The notes: generated by a model not told the origin, from the sequence alone. Shown: positions 17,265-26,513, numbered from the stretch's first letter. The stretch: DNA of 49,774 nt from Cellvibrionales bacterium UBA1854 (GCA_002338445.1 DDII01000038.1:58016-107789); one strand, 5' to 3'. Numbers and translations: made by a program.

Positions 17265-18419
17265 TTATAAGCAGCAGTGACCAATAAGTTCAGATAAAAA
17301 TTGGATATTTGGATTAATTCTGTCTAACAAAAGGTACTCATTTGGTTGGTGTGCAACCTCGATATCTCCGGCGCCCAGTACGACAACGTCCATCCCAAGC
17401 TCCTGAAAATATGGGGCTTCGGTGGCAAATGCCACTGAGCCGCTCGTGTGTCCAGTAAGTTTTTCGCATAGAGAGACCATTTCAGAGTTTTCATTAGCTT
17501 TAAAAGGAGGCACTAAAAGGCGCTCAAGATTCCACTCTGCTCGATCAGCCTCGGCAATCTTAGCAATTTCACTTTCCAGGTCAAACTGTAGCTGATCGAT
17601 ATTCATGCCCGGTAATGGTCTGATTTCAAATGCTAGGAAACAGTGTCCGCATATCCTATTAGCGTTATCTCCACCTCGAATACACCCTAAGTTAAGTGTA
17701 GGATAGTCGATTTCAAAGCCAGGATGCTTCTGATGGCGCATACGATCCCTAAATTCCAAGAGTTGCGATATGACCTTGTGCATTGTTTCCATCGCGTTAC
17801 GACCCAGATATGGATTACTTGAGTGTCCTGACTTCCCAGTGACGGCAAGTTTTTCAATCATGATACCCTTATGCATTGATACTGGGCGCATACCTGTTGG
17901 TTCACCAATAATCGCTCGGCGAGCAACCGGACTTCCTGCGGCCACTAAGGCTCTGGCTCCCCGCATGGAGGATTCTTCATCTGCAGTAGCTATGATTATG
18001 AGTGGGTGTCGGAGGTTTTTGCCATGGTGCCGCTGGAGCGCGGCGATCGACAAGGCAAAAAAGCTTTTCATGTCACAACATCCCAAGCCGACCCAAGAGT
18101 TGTTTCGCTCAGTGAGTGCGAATGGATCGCTGTCCCACAATTCCTCGTCACACGGTACTGTGTCGGTGTGTCCCGCGAGAACAAGGCCACCCGGGCCGGT
18201 GCCAAGTGTGGCAATAAGATTAGCTTTTTTGTCAGCGAGTTTCATGATCTCGCATTTGAAGCCTAACACCTCGAAATAGTTTGCCAGAAGTGATATTACT
18301 TCCAAGTTCCCATGATCCAAGGTCGGGTCTATGCTGCTTACGGAGTTACATGCTATCAGCCTCGACATAACATCGCTTATTTTGATGGTTGATTTCCTAC
18401 CGAGTACATGCTTGCTCAT
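17265..18419 (-). CDS. argE: Acetylornithine deacetylase
   Basis: ArgE hydrolyses N-acetylornithine to ornithine in arginine synthesis. The 384-residue M20-family metallohydrolase shows the metal-ligand motifs AGHTDTVP, GCCDMKS and the catalytic ATADEESSMRGA. The dimerisation segment has PTLNLGCIRGGDNANRICGH, and a final histidine motif, GDIEVAHQPNEYL, is present. The ATG at 18419 has no clear ribosome site; a start a few codons downstream cannot be excluded. Having both the deacetylase and ArgA implies the linear (non-recycling) route at least in part. Confidence 0.93.
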   Translation of the reverse strand: MSKHVLGRKSTIKISDVMSRLIACNSVSSIDPTLDHGNLEVISLLANYFEVLGFKCEIMKLADKKANLIATLGTGPGGLVLAGHTDTVPCDEELWDSDPFALTERNNSWVGLGCCDMKSFFALSIAALQRHHGKNLRHPLIIIATADEESSMRGARALVAAGSPVARRAIIGEPTGMRPVSMHKGIMIEKLAVTGKSGHSSNPYLGRNAMETMHKVISQLLEFRDRMRHQKHPGFEIDYPTLNLGCIRGGDNANRICGHCFLAFEIRPLPGMNIDQLQFDLESEIAKIAEADRAEWNLERLLVPPFKANENSEMVSLCEKLTGHTSGSVAFATEAPYFQELGMDVVVLGAGDIEVAHQPNEYLLLDRINPNIQFLSELIGHCCL

Positions 18420-18572
18420 ATATTATGACACCACATTGGCACCAAAATATAAAGGTGCACCTCCTCTGATGACAGCATATTAGGATTACATCAGTTCACC
18501 TCAGGTTTCTGGCGATGTGAGTGCTAAGCTCATCAGATCTGTTATTTTTATGGTTTTCTGCCTTAAAGACAA

Positions 18573-19931
18573 TCAAATTATTGGCACACCTCTGAGTGCC
18601 TCTTGAATAGCATTCTGATCTAAATCCAGGTCTTGCATCTCCCCCAGCAAATATTTTTCGTATGAAGACATGTCTAGATGTCCATGTCCACAAAGTGCTG
18701 TGAGGATAGTTCTCTTCTCTCCTGTTTGCTTGCAATGAAGTGCTTCTCGTATGGCAGCGGCTATGGCATGTGTCGGTTCCGGCGCAGGGACGATACCCTC
18801 TGTTTTCGCGAACATGATTCCGGCTGCAAAACATTCTTTCTGTGCAATCGATACTGCCTCCACAAGACCGAGCTCATATATATGGGATACAAGGGGCGCC
18901 ATTCCATGATAGCGAAGCCCTCCTGCGTGTATAGGTTCTGGGATAAAGTTGTGTCCTAGCGTATGCATCTTCATAAGCGGAGTCATGCCTGCGGTGTCAC
19001 CGAAATCATACCTATATTCACCTTTAGTAAGGGTCGGGCAAGCACTTGGTTCCACGCAGCGAATGGTTGGGTGCATTTTCCCCTTGAACTTTTCTCGCAT
19101 GAAAGGGAATGCTAATCCTCCAAAATTGGAGCCACCGCCAGTGCAGCCAACAAGAACATCTGGCGTCTCGTCAATCTTGGTCATTTGTAGCAGTGCCTCT
19201 TCACCGATGATGGTCTGATGCATGAGAACATGGTTAAGCACACTTCCAAGCGCATATCGAGTGTTTTCATCTCCCACTGCTTCGCTAACAGCTTCTGAGA
19301 TGGCTATACCCAGAGATCCTGGGTGGTTTTCGTCTTGCGCCAAGAGTGTACGCCCATATTCCGTCACCCTAGAGGGACTGGGGTGAACTTTTCCGCCCCA
19401 GATTTCCATCATCGTTTTTCTATAAGGTTTCGTACGATAAGAGGCTGCAACTTGCCAAACTTCACACTCCAAACCGAATTGTGCGCAAGCAAACGCAAGG
19501 GAGCTACCCCACTGACCAGCTCCCGTTTCAGTTGTCAGTTTCTTCACACCCTCCATGGCGTTGTAATATACTTGAGGCACTGCGGTATTTGGTTTATGAG
19601 ATCCTGCAGGACTGACACCCTCATATTTGTAGAAAATTTTTGCAGGCGTACCGAGTAATTTTTCAAGCCGACGGGCCCTAAATAATGGTGTCGGTCGCCA
19701 CAATTTATACACATCTAAAACCTCGCCCGGAATGTCAACAAAGCGTTCAGTCGTCATCTCTTGTTCGATTAAAGCTGTAGGGAAAAGAGGTGCAAAATCT
19801 TCGCTTGTCGCCGGTTGTTTCGTGCCTGGGTGTAGAGGAGGAGGCATGGGAATACTCAGATCTGCTGCAATGTTGTACCATTGAGTTGGAATTTCGTTTT
19901 CTTCAAGAAGTATTTTATTGGGATATGTCAT
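18573..19931 (-). CDS. TrpB2-type PLP-dependent tryptophan synthase beta-like protein
   Basis: A 452-residue fold-type II PLP enzyme of the TrpB2 class, recognised by EIPTQWYNIAADLS and by PPPLHP near the N-terminus. The Schiff-base lysine is K113 (AGSHKPNTAVPQ), the catalytic glutamate is E135 (TETGAGQWG), the phosphate loop is CTGGGSNFGG, and the C-terminal motif is CGHGHLD. TrpB2 enzymes can make tryptophan from indole and serine but often act without TrpA, and several members have unknown roles. No trpA is nearby. It lies 56 nt after the aldehyde dehydrogenase on the same strand, so a role linked to that cluster is an inference. Confidence 0.88.
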   Translation of the reverse strand: MTYPNKILLEENEIPTQWYNIAADLSIPMPPPLHPGTKQPATSEDFAPLFPTALIEQEMTTERFVDIPGEVLDVYKLWRPTPLFRARRLEKLLGTPAKIFYKYEGVSPAGSHKPNTAVPQVYYNAMEGVKKLTTETGAGQWGSSLAFACAQFGLECEVWQVAASYRTKPYRKTMMEIWGGKVHPSPSRVTEYGRTLLAQDENHPGSLGIAISEAVSEAVGDENTRYALGSVLNHVLMHQTIIGEEALLQMTKIDETPDVLVGCTGGGSNFGGLAFPFMREKFKGKMHPTIRCVEPSACPTLTKGEYRYDFGDTAGMTPLMKMHTLGHNFIPEPIHAGGLRYHGMAPLVSHIYELGLVEAVSIAQKECFAAGIMFAKTEGIVPAPEPTHAIAAAIREALHCKQTGEKRTILTALCGHGHLDMSSYEKYLLGEMQDLDLDQNAIQEALRGVPII

Positions 19932-19987
19932 AGCGCTTTTTCCAGGATGTCGGTTGTAAATTTATTGTGTTTAGTCGTCCAATGTTT

Positions 19988-21415
19988 TTAGTCCAGCTGG
20001 ATTGTAATCCACTTCCAACGAGTCATTATATCTAGATCTGCATCAGTACCCTCTCGGCCGAAACCGCTCATTCCATTTCCCCCAAAGGGCACATGGGGCT
20101 CATCTTGGATCGACATTGCGTTTATATGTACCATCCCTGCATTAGACTGCTTGGCAACTTTCAGCGCGGTCGTTATGTCTCGAGTGAAGAGTGAGAAGCT
20201 CAAACCAAACTCGGTGTCGTTAGCCATATTTACGGCCTCTTCCACCGTGTCCACCTCATAGATTGATGTAACCGGTCCGAAAGTCTCTTCCCGACAAACG
20301 CTCATACTTTGATCAACATTCGTCAAAATTGTTGGAGGACAACAGGCTCCTTTCCATCCTTCCTCTCCATGAAGCCTAATTGCCCCCTTGGCAAGCGCAT
20401 CATTAATGTGATTTTTTACCCTTTCTTGCTGTCGATCACTAATTATAGGGCCGATTGCAGTCTGGGGATCAGATAAGTCACCGACTTTTATATTGGCCGC
20501 AATATTTTTAAAGGCAGGAATGAATTTGTCGGCGATACCCCTCTGTAAGATGATTCGGCTAGAGGCCATGCACGCTTGTCCTTGAAAGAAAAAGATTCCC
20601 AACATTGCCGCCTCGAGTGCTTTGTCTAGGTCTGCATCATCAAGCACGACAAGTGGGTTTTTTCCGCCTAGCTCGAGTGTAATCGGTTTTAAATCTTTTG
20701 CAGCCAATTCAGCGACGTGTTTTCCAATGCGGGGCGAACCACAGAAGTTGATTGAGGCGATATCTATATGGCACGTGAGGTGATCCCCGATCTCAAATGG
20801 GTCGCCTGTTACATAGTTGAAAACCCCAGGAGGTGTGCCGGCTTCCGCCAATGTTTCTGCAAATTTTACGGTGACTTGTGTAGCAAATTCAGAGGGAAGC
20901 AGCACAGACGTATTACCTGTAGCGATAACCATGGCAATCTGTTTAACATTTTTTAAGAGCGGCACATTAAATGGGGTAATGCACGCGATTATTCCAACGG
21001 GCTCCCTCACCGACATACCAAATGCGCCCGGACGGTCAAGTGGCATAGTTTCACCCGTCAACCGCCTGGGAACGCCCGCGGCAGCCCTAAATGCATTTAT
21101 ACAGTAATCCACCTCGAACTGAGCTTTCATTATTGGAGAGCCAACCTCGTCAATTAATAGCTGCAAGTACTCTTCTTTATCACGCTCAACAAGTGCTGCA
21201 GCCCGACTAAGAATCGCTTCGCGATCCTTCGCCTGTGTCTGACTGAAGGACATAAAGGCTTTCTTAGCGGCCGCGACAGCCTTATCTATATCAGCAGTTG
21301 TTCCCTTGGCGACCTTTGCTATGATTGACTGGTTAGACGGATTTATGTCGTCGAAGTACAAACCACCAGATGGAAGTACCTCTTGCCCGTCGATCCATAG
21401 ATTTGATGTTTTCAT
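19988..21415 (-). CDS. NAD(P)-dependent aldehyde dehydrogenase (vanillin/benzaldehyde-type)
   Basis: A 475-residue aldehyde dehydrogenase that oxidises aldehydes to acids. Key residues are present: N150 (TPFNVPL), E248 (LELGGKNP), the nucleophile C282 (GQACMASSR) and the EETFGPV motif. Length and sequence feel closest to vanillin, salicylaldehyde or benzaldehyde dehydrogenases, but the substrate cannot be fixed. Position 173, normally the lysine of KPSE that contacts the cofactor adenosine ribose, is leucine (VLLPSEF). No signal peptide. It lies between the nitrilase-fold gene (56 nt upstream) and the TrpB2 gene. Confidence 0.9.
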   Translation of the reverse strand: MKTSNLWIDGQEVLPSGGLYFDDINPSNQSIIAKVAKGTTADIDKAVAAAKKAFMSFSQTQAKDREAILSRAAALVERDKEEYLQLLIDEVGSPIMKAQFEVDYCINAFRAAAGVPRRLTGETMPLDRPGAFGMSVREPVGIIACITPFNVPLLKNVKQIAMVIATGNTSVLLPSEFATQVTVKFAETLAEAGTPPGVFNYVTGDPFEIGDHLTCHIDIASINFCGSPRIGKHVAELAAKDLKPITLELGGKNPLVVLDDADLDKALEAAMLGIFFFQGQACMASSRIILQRGIADKFIPAFKNIAANIKVGDLSDPQTAIGPIISDRQQERVKNHINDALAKGAIRLHGEEGWKGACCPPTILTNVDQSMSVCREETFGPVTSIYEVDTVEEAVNMANDTEFGLSFSLFTRDITTALKVAKQSNAGMVHINAMSIQDEPHVPFGGNGMSGFGREGTDADLDIMTRWKWITIQLD

Positions 21416-21471
21416 TTTACTCCTGTCCTCGTTTCATTTGTGTTAAAAGCGTTCTTCTCGCATGAGAGTTC

Positions 21472-22542
21472 TCAAGGCGAGGGTTTCTTCCATATGTCGG
21501 CATCTTGAAGAAGCTGTACTTGTTTTTTAAGGACCTCCTTCTCGTACTCTGCATGCTTCATCGGAGCACGATTTAAATAAAGATTTTTTGGGTATATTGG
21601 ATCTTTATAAACAATCTGATATAGCTCAGTGCGCAGGTCTTTCATCCAGTTAGTCCAGAGAGAATTTTGTCTGTGGGAGCGCATAGCCTCTATATTTATG
21701 GGCCCACAGACGCTTGTTGAAACGCCTCCATAGCGCTGTTTCCCCACGATTTGCCCTCGATAGTCAACAATCATGGATTGTCCACCAAAAGTATCTACTG
21801 GAGTTTCCTCCTCTTGAGTGAGGTAATAGGTTCCCATGTTAGGGGCAATGATAAACAAATTATTGTCAAGGGCTCGAGCCCGAGTCTGAATTTCAAAATA
21901 GTCATTGGACGCTGCGGGGTGAGGGATGGAGGCCCGATAAATTACTTCCGCTCCATTCATGGCTAGTGCTCTAGCATTTTCTGGGTAAGACCCCTCGTTA
22001 GCCATCATAATACCCATTCGACCAATTTCGGTATCGACCACCGGCCAGAAACTTTCTAACGTATTTCCATAGCGCTCAATCCACCAGTCGTAAATATCAT
22101 GGGGACACACGGAATGTTCAACCGGATAAAGCGGGGCCACCTTAAAGTGTTTAAGAATTATTTCACCAATCGGATCCATTATAAAACCGACGTTGAAAAA
22201 GCGGTCAGGGATTTCCTCATGCCTCACTTTGGCTTGTCCCATGACGTAAACTCCATGCCGCTGGGCAATTTTTTCCGCGATCATATCAGTTTCTGGTCCG
22301 GGAATATCGATCGCGCATTCGCGCGCGTAAGTTACATGATCCGCGTCCATCACTTCATCATTGAAGCCTTGAAGTGCTCCCTCTGGCAGAGCAATTAATT
22401 TTACCGGAAGATCTAGCGAAGAGAGCCAGAGAGCTGCGTTTGCCATCGATGCTAGGTGCTCAATATTCTTAAAAATTTCCTCACGTGTTCTTATTCCCCA
22501 GACTGTTGGAACTAGACCTACGGCATTGTAAGTTTCGATCAT
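21472..22542 (-). CDS. Nitrilase/amidase-superfamily protein with Ala at the catalytic Cys position
   Basis: A 356-residue carbon-nitrogen hydrolase fold protein resembling aliphatic amidases. The glutamate of the triad is E54 (LPEGALQGF), the lysine is K134 (HFKVAPLYP), and the second conserved glutamate is E142. The segment that normally reads C-D/N-x-G-x-Y-P-E reads M-A-N-E-G-S-Y-P-E, so the nucleophile position is A181 (codon GCT, clear in the DNA). The three other cysteines shown (C76, C146 and one near the C-terminus) are not in equivalent places. It may therefore be a pseudoenzyme or use other chemistry. It heads the minus-strand set and diverges from the MFS gene. Confidence 0.82.
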   Translation of the reverse strand: MIETYNAVGLVPTVWGIRTREEIFKNIEHLASMANAALWLSSLDLPVKLIALPEGALQGFNDEVMDADHVTYARECAIDIPGPETDMIAEKIAQRHGVYVMGQAKVRHEEIPDRFFNVGFIMDPIGEIILKHFKVAPLYPVEHSVCPHDIYDWWIERYGNTLESFWPVVDTEIGRMGIMMANEGSYPENARALAMNGAEVIYRASIPHPAASNDYFEIQTRARALDNNLFIIAPNMGTYYLTQEEETPVDTFGGQSMIVDYRGQIVGKQRYGGVSTSVCGPINIEAMRSHRQNSLWTNWMKDLRTELYQIVYKDPIYPKNLYLNRAPMKHAEYEKEVLKKQVQLLQDADIWKKPSP

Positions 22543-22664
22543 AATATTTATTCGCCTGTATTAGTGGCACTTGGTTATAATTGTTGGAAAATTGCTTAAT
22601 TTAACCTTTCGTAAAAGGTATAACAACTGCCGAGACACAAATTTTAGCGGGGAGACTTGGTCTC
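22543..22664. promoter_or_regulatory. Divergent promoter region with a 6-bp palindrome
   Basis: This 122-nt spacer must hold the promoters of the minus-strand nitrilase-aldehyde dehydrogenase-trpB2 set and of the plus-strand MFS gene. A perfect TATAAT lies at 22576-22581 on the plus strand but lacks a good -35. A palindrome ACCTTT-CGTA-AAAGGT spans 22604-22619, just downstream of that -10, a plausible place for a repressor operator. No regulator gene is adjacent. Confidence 0.35.
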
Positions 22665-23981
22665 ATGAATAATATGACATCTGAAGAACTTCGGGTAATG
22701 GTTAACACACGGCCTATGACCTTTTTTCAAATTACTTCAATAGGCCTTTGTGTCGTAATCAATATGTTGGATGGTTTCGACGTTTTGGTGATGTCCTTTG
22801 CTGCTTCATCTGTATCTGTTGAGTGGGGCTTGTCCCCCAGCGACCTTGGAATTTTGTTGAGTGCAGGGTTGATCGGCATGGCCGTTGGATCCGTTTGGCT
22901 GGGTCCTTACGGAGATCGATTTGGTCGCAGGCTTCTGGTACTAGCTTGTCTGGTGATAATTACCCTCGGTATGCTTCTATCGTCTCAGGTGGCCGATAAG
23001 TATCAGTTAGTAGGGTGCAGATTCTTTACGGGGCTGGGTATCGGTGGAATGTTAGCGACCCTCAACACTATGGTTTCTGAGTTTTCAAATGACAGCAAGC
23101 GAGGCCTGTGTATAAGTATTTTACAGTCGGCTTACCCAATGGGTGCTATAGTAGGAGGCATTATCTCAGTATACTTGCTGTCGGAATTTGGTTGGCGATC
23201 GCTCTTTATTTTTGGTGGTCTGTCGTCATTGGTTATGATTCCGATAGCTTACTGGACCCTTCCTGAGTCAATAGATTTTTTACTCTCGCGAGGAGGTAAA
23301 AGTTCGGTTGACCGTTTCAATCAGCTCTCGGTCAAGATGGCCCTGCCGACTATTAACATTACCAACTCTAGTGAAGAGCGAAAAGAAGTGGTGAATGTGA
23401 GGACGCTGTTGTTGCAACCTTACATCCAAAAAACTTATTCCATTTGGTGTGCGTTCTTTTGTCTAATGTTCGCTTTTTACTATTTAGTTAGCTGGACGCC
23501 AAAGTTGTTAGTCGATGCGGGGCTTACGACGACTCAGGGAATTTCAGCGGGTATATATCTCCAGGTGGGAGGGATCTTGGGTGCTATCAGCCTCGGGGTG
23601 TTGTCCGCTCAATTTAACGTCAAACGGTTAACTGCTGGCTACTTAGTCATGAGTGTTGTTTCGATGCTGTTTTTTGGTATGGCGGAGCTAAGTCTCCTAA
23701 GTCTAATGGTTTGTGCTTCCGTGACAGGTTTTTTTCTCATCGGTGCAATGATTGGCCTCTACACAATCGCCCCCGCTTTGTACCCCGTGGGTCAGAGGGT
23801 CACCGGAATTGGCTGGGCCATTGGGATTGGTAGAGTTGGTGCTATTCTTTCGCCATTAATCGGAGGCATATTGCTGTCTTATGGCCTGAGCTCGTCTCAG
23901 AGCATGGTTTTTTTTGCTTTCCCTCTTTTAATCGCTTCGGTTGTCGTATGGCGAATACAAGTCGCGAAGAATCCTCTTTAA
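22665..23981 (+). CDS. MFS transporter, aromatic acid:H+ symporter type
   Basis: A 438-residue permease with about 12 membrane segments. The first helix carries the DGFD motif (D36, D39 in NMLDGFDVLVMSF) characteristic of the aromatic acid:H+ symporter group (PcaK, BenK, MhpT relatives). The loop 2-3 signature GPYGDRFGRR and the loop-4 region RFFTGLGIGGMLATLNTMVSE fit. Members take up hydroxybenzoates, phenylpropionates or similar carboxylates by proton symport. It is divergent from the nitrilase-fold gene and 84 nt upstream of a TonB-dependent receptor, suggesting a shared substrate. Confidence 0.9.
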   Translation: MNNMTSEELRVMVNTRPMTFFQITSIGLCVVINMLDGFDVLVMSFAASSVSVEWGLSPSDLGILLSAGLIGMAVGSVWLGPYGDRFGRRLLVLACLVIITLGMLLSSQVADKYQLVGCRFFTGLGIGGMLATLNTMVSEFSNDSKRGLCISILQSAYPMGAIVGGIISVYLLSEFGWRSLFIFGGLSSLVMIPIAYWTLPESIDFLLSRGGKSSVDRFNQLSVKMALPTINITNSSEERKEVVNVRTLLLQPYIQKTYSIWCAFFCLMFAFYYLVSWTPKLLVDAGLTTTQGISAGIYLQVGGILGAISLGVLSAQFNVKRLTAGYLVMSVVSMLFFGMAELSLLSLMVCASVTGFFLIGAMIGLYTIAPALYPVGQRVTGIGWAIGIGRVGAILSPLIGGILLSYGLSSSQSMVFFAFPLLIASVVVWRIQVAKNPL

Positions 23982-24065
23982 ATATAACTGGGACGTTAAA
24001 ACTTTGTCTTAATGGTGTAGTATTGCGCAACGAAATTTTTAATTACAAACTTTGGGGAAGAGAAT

Positions 24066-26513
24066 ATGTTTAGTAAGTCATGCATAGCTATATCTGGTGG
24101 GGCCAGCACTCCATCTTTGCGTCAGTGGTATATCAAGCACTGTCATAGGAGGCTTGTTTTTCTAATGAGTGCGATATTCATTACGTCAGGCTCTGGGTTT
24201 GCGTCAGCGAGTCTGGAGGAAATAGTGGTTACTGCGCGAAAGAAAGCTGAAGGGTTACAGGATACACCAATCTCTATCACAGCGCTCTCGGGTGCTCGTC
24301 TTGAAGATATGGGATTAACTCGAGTCACTCGTTTACAAGAAATTACTCCAAATCTCGTTTTCCAGAATACTCCTACCTTCAGCGGGGCCGGCAATAATGC
24401 AGCGGTTTATATAAGGGGTATCGGGCAACGAGATTTTATTCCCACGATTGATCCAGGAGTGGGAATATATGTTGATGAAGTTTACCTCGGGCGCTCTGCA
24501 GGCGCTGTTTTTGACATGATCGACATCGGTCAGGTTGAGGTGCTTCGTGGTCCTCAAGGCACTCTATTCGGTAGGAATACGATCGGCGGAGCCATCAGTA
24601 TTTCCACCAAGAAGCCGGATGACATTCTTGCTGGTAAGTTTGACATAAAGCTTGGTACGGATGGCCGCCAAAACGTCCGCGGAATGTTAAATCTTCCGAT
24701 CTCGGAATCATTATACATGCGAGCAAGCGCGACCATGATGGAACAGGATGGATATGTCTTAAGGCCTTTCGACGGAAAGGATCTCGGTAATCAGGACTAC
24801 ACCAGTGCGCGTGTGGCTTTTCGATGGAAAGCTTCAGAGACTTTTACCGCAGACCTCTCACTAGAGCAGTACGATGATTTCACTAACGGACCGCCAATGG
24901 TGATTACAAGGGTTGACGGGTTTCCGGCTAATGAAAATGCTACCCCTGGAGGCAACTTCCCCTACACAAACAATATTTTTGCCGGCTTTGGAGCTTTGGG
25001 ACCCGATTTAGCCCATTCAGTGTGTGATGGAGAGAATGCTCCGGTCACTTGCTATACAACCGCCAATGCAGTAACGGGGGATAATACAAATCTAGGCACT
25101 GGGCCAAATTTTTCCGAGATGAAAAATGAGGCTCTTACAGTTGTTCTTTCATGGGATCTCGATTCGATGACCGCAAAATTGATTGCGGGTAACCGGTCCC
25201 TCGATGGATCTTTTGCATCGGATCGTGACGGATATCATCAGGCGGATGGCGAGCCATGGGTCCCGGGCGGGCCGCCACTTGAGATTAATCCTGTGACGCA
25301 CTATTACGACACCTTCATACAAGATCAGACTTCTTTTGAGCTACAGCTCTCTGGAACGTATTTGGAGGATCGCCTTGACTGGATTGTGGGGGTATACACT
25401 TTTGAAGAGGATGGTGAGAACATAAACCCCGTTGACTTTACTCCTGCATCCATCCAGAGCGGTGGATATTTTGACTACTCAAGCGATGCCGTTTTTGCTC
25501 AAGTGACGGCAAATATCACAGACGCATTCTCTGCAACTGCGGGTATTCGTTACACGAAAGAGGATCGTGACTACACGCCAGATCAGTATTTTGAGGAGAT
25601 ACCTTTACTCTCAACTCCATTTCCCTGTCTTTCTTCTACTGGAGAAAATAAGACCTGTGCGATAGGAGATCGTGTGGTGCCCTTTGAAACGGTGACTAAT
25701 AAGATGTCGGAGACTACCCCGATGTTGAATTTGGCCTATACCATGGATGATGGGAACTTGGTGTACTTCACTTATAGTGAGGGTTTTAAAGTCGGGGGCT
25801 TTAACCAGCGGATCTTCCCGCCGGAACCGAGTTTGCCTACATTTGATCCAGAATATGTTAAGTCATATGAAGTCGGTGCAAAGGCTGAATTCCTCGAGAG
25901 TGACTTGCGAGTAAATGCATCTATATTCACGACTGACTACAGTGATCTGCAGCTACTGATAGCGGAGCCGAGTAGGGTAGGACCTTACGTTACAAACGCG
26001 GGTGAGGGAAGTATCGAGGGGCTTGAGTTAGAGGTGTCTTATGTTAGTGCCGACGCGGTTTTTGTGAACTTTTCTGCAGGGTTTACTGATGCGGGCTATG
26101 ATAGTTTGAGTGATGGTGCTGTTGCAGCTGGGTTGACAATAGACTCCCCTTTTGGATTTATCTCGGAATGGAACGCACATGTTTCAGTAACAAAGAGCTA
26201 TGATTTAGCGGGCGGAACCCTTACACCAAGAGTGGATTGGGCATGGCGAACTGGACTCTACACTAACGCCAGCGGGCTACCTCTTCCACCCTCTTGGTCA
26301 GATGCTCCGCTTTATCAACCGGATTATAGTGTGGTTAATGTGAGCGCTCGTTGGGAAAGTATTTCTGGCGGCCTGTTTGTGACAGGTGGTATCGAGAATC
26401 TGGCGGACGAAAAGTATAAAATTTTCGGCGACTATCAGCCCAATTTTGGGAGTGATGCAGAGGCCTACGATCGTGGGCGTCAGTGGTTCTTGATGTTTGG
26501 GTATGAATTTTAG
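24066..26513 (+). CDS. TonB-dependent outer-membrane receptor
   Basis: An 815-residue receptor. A long signal sequence (hydrophobic part about 29-48, LVFLMSAIFITSGSGFASA) precedes the TonB box region LEEIVVTARKKAEGLQDTPI. The plug domain has YIRGIGQRDFIPTIDPGVGI and VEVLRGPQGTLFGRNTIGG. A 22-strand-type barrel follows, ending QWFLMFGYEF with a terminal phenylalanine. Such receptors import scarce or large ligands at the cost of TonB energy. The ligand is not identifiable; the neighbours suggest an organic substrate rather than a siderophore. GGGGAAGAG precedes ATG 24066. Confidence 0.95.
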   Translation: MFSKSCIAISGGASTPSLRQWYIKHCHRRLVFLMSAIFITSGSGFASASLEEIVVTARKKAEGLQDTPISITALSGARLEDMGLTRVTRLQEITPNLVFQNTPTFSGAGNNAAVYIRGIGQRDFIPTIDPGVGIYVDEVYLGRSAGAVFDMIDIGQVEVLRGPQGTLFGRNTIGGAISISTKKPDDILAGKFDIKLGTDGRQNVRGMLNLPISESLYMRASATMMEQDGYVLRPFDGKDLGNQDYTSARVAFRWKASETFTADLSLEQYDDFTNGPPMVITRVDGFPANENATPGGNFPYTNNIFAGFGALGPDLAHSVCDGENAPVTCYTTANAVTGDNTNLGTGPNFSEMKNEALTVVLSWDLDSMTAKLIAGNRSLDGSFASDRDGYHQADGEPWVPGGPPLEINPVTHYYDTFIQDQTSFELQLSGTYLEDRLDWIVGVYTFEEDGENINPVDFTPASIQSGGYFDYSSDAVFAQVTANITDAFSATAGIRYTKEDRDYTPDQYFEEIPLLSTPFPCLSSTGENKTCAIGDRVVPFETVTNKMSETTPMLNLAYTMDDGNLVYFTYSEGFKVGGFNQRIFPPEPSLPTFDPEYVKSYEVGAKAEFLESDLRVNASIFTTDYSDLQLLIAEPSRVGPYVTNAGEGSIEGLELEVSYVSADAVFVNFSAGFTDAGYDSLSDGAVAAGLTIDSPFGFISEWNAHVSVTKSYDLAGGTLTPRVDWAWRTGLYTNASGLPLPPSWSDAPLYQPDYSVVNVSARWESISGGLFVTGGIENLADEKYKIFGDYQPNFGSDAEAYDRGRQWFLMFGYEF

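Noticed and set aside
17770..18279. 169-codon open frame opposite argE on the plus strand
   Set aside because: It lies wholly inside the well-supported argE, has low-complexity Ser/Pro/Arg composition typical of an antisense shadow, and matches no family I know.
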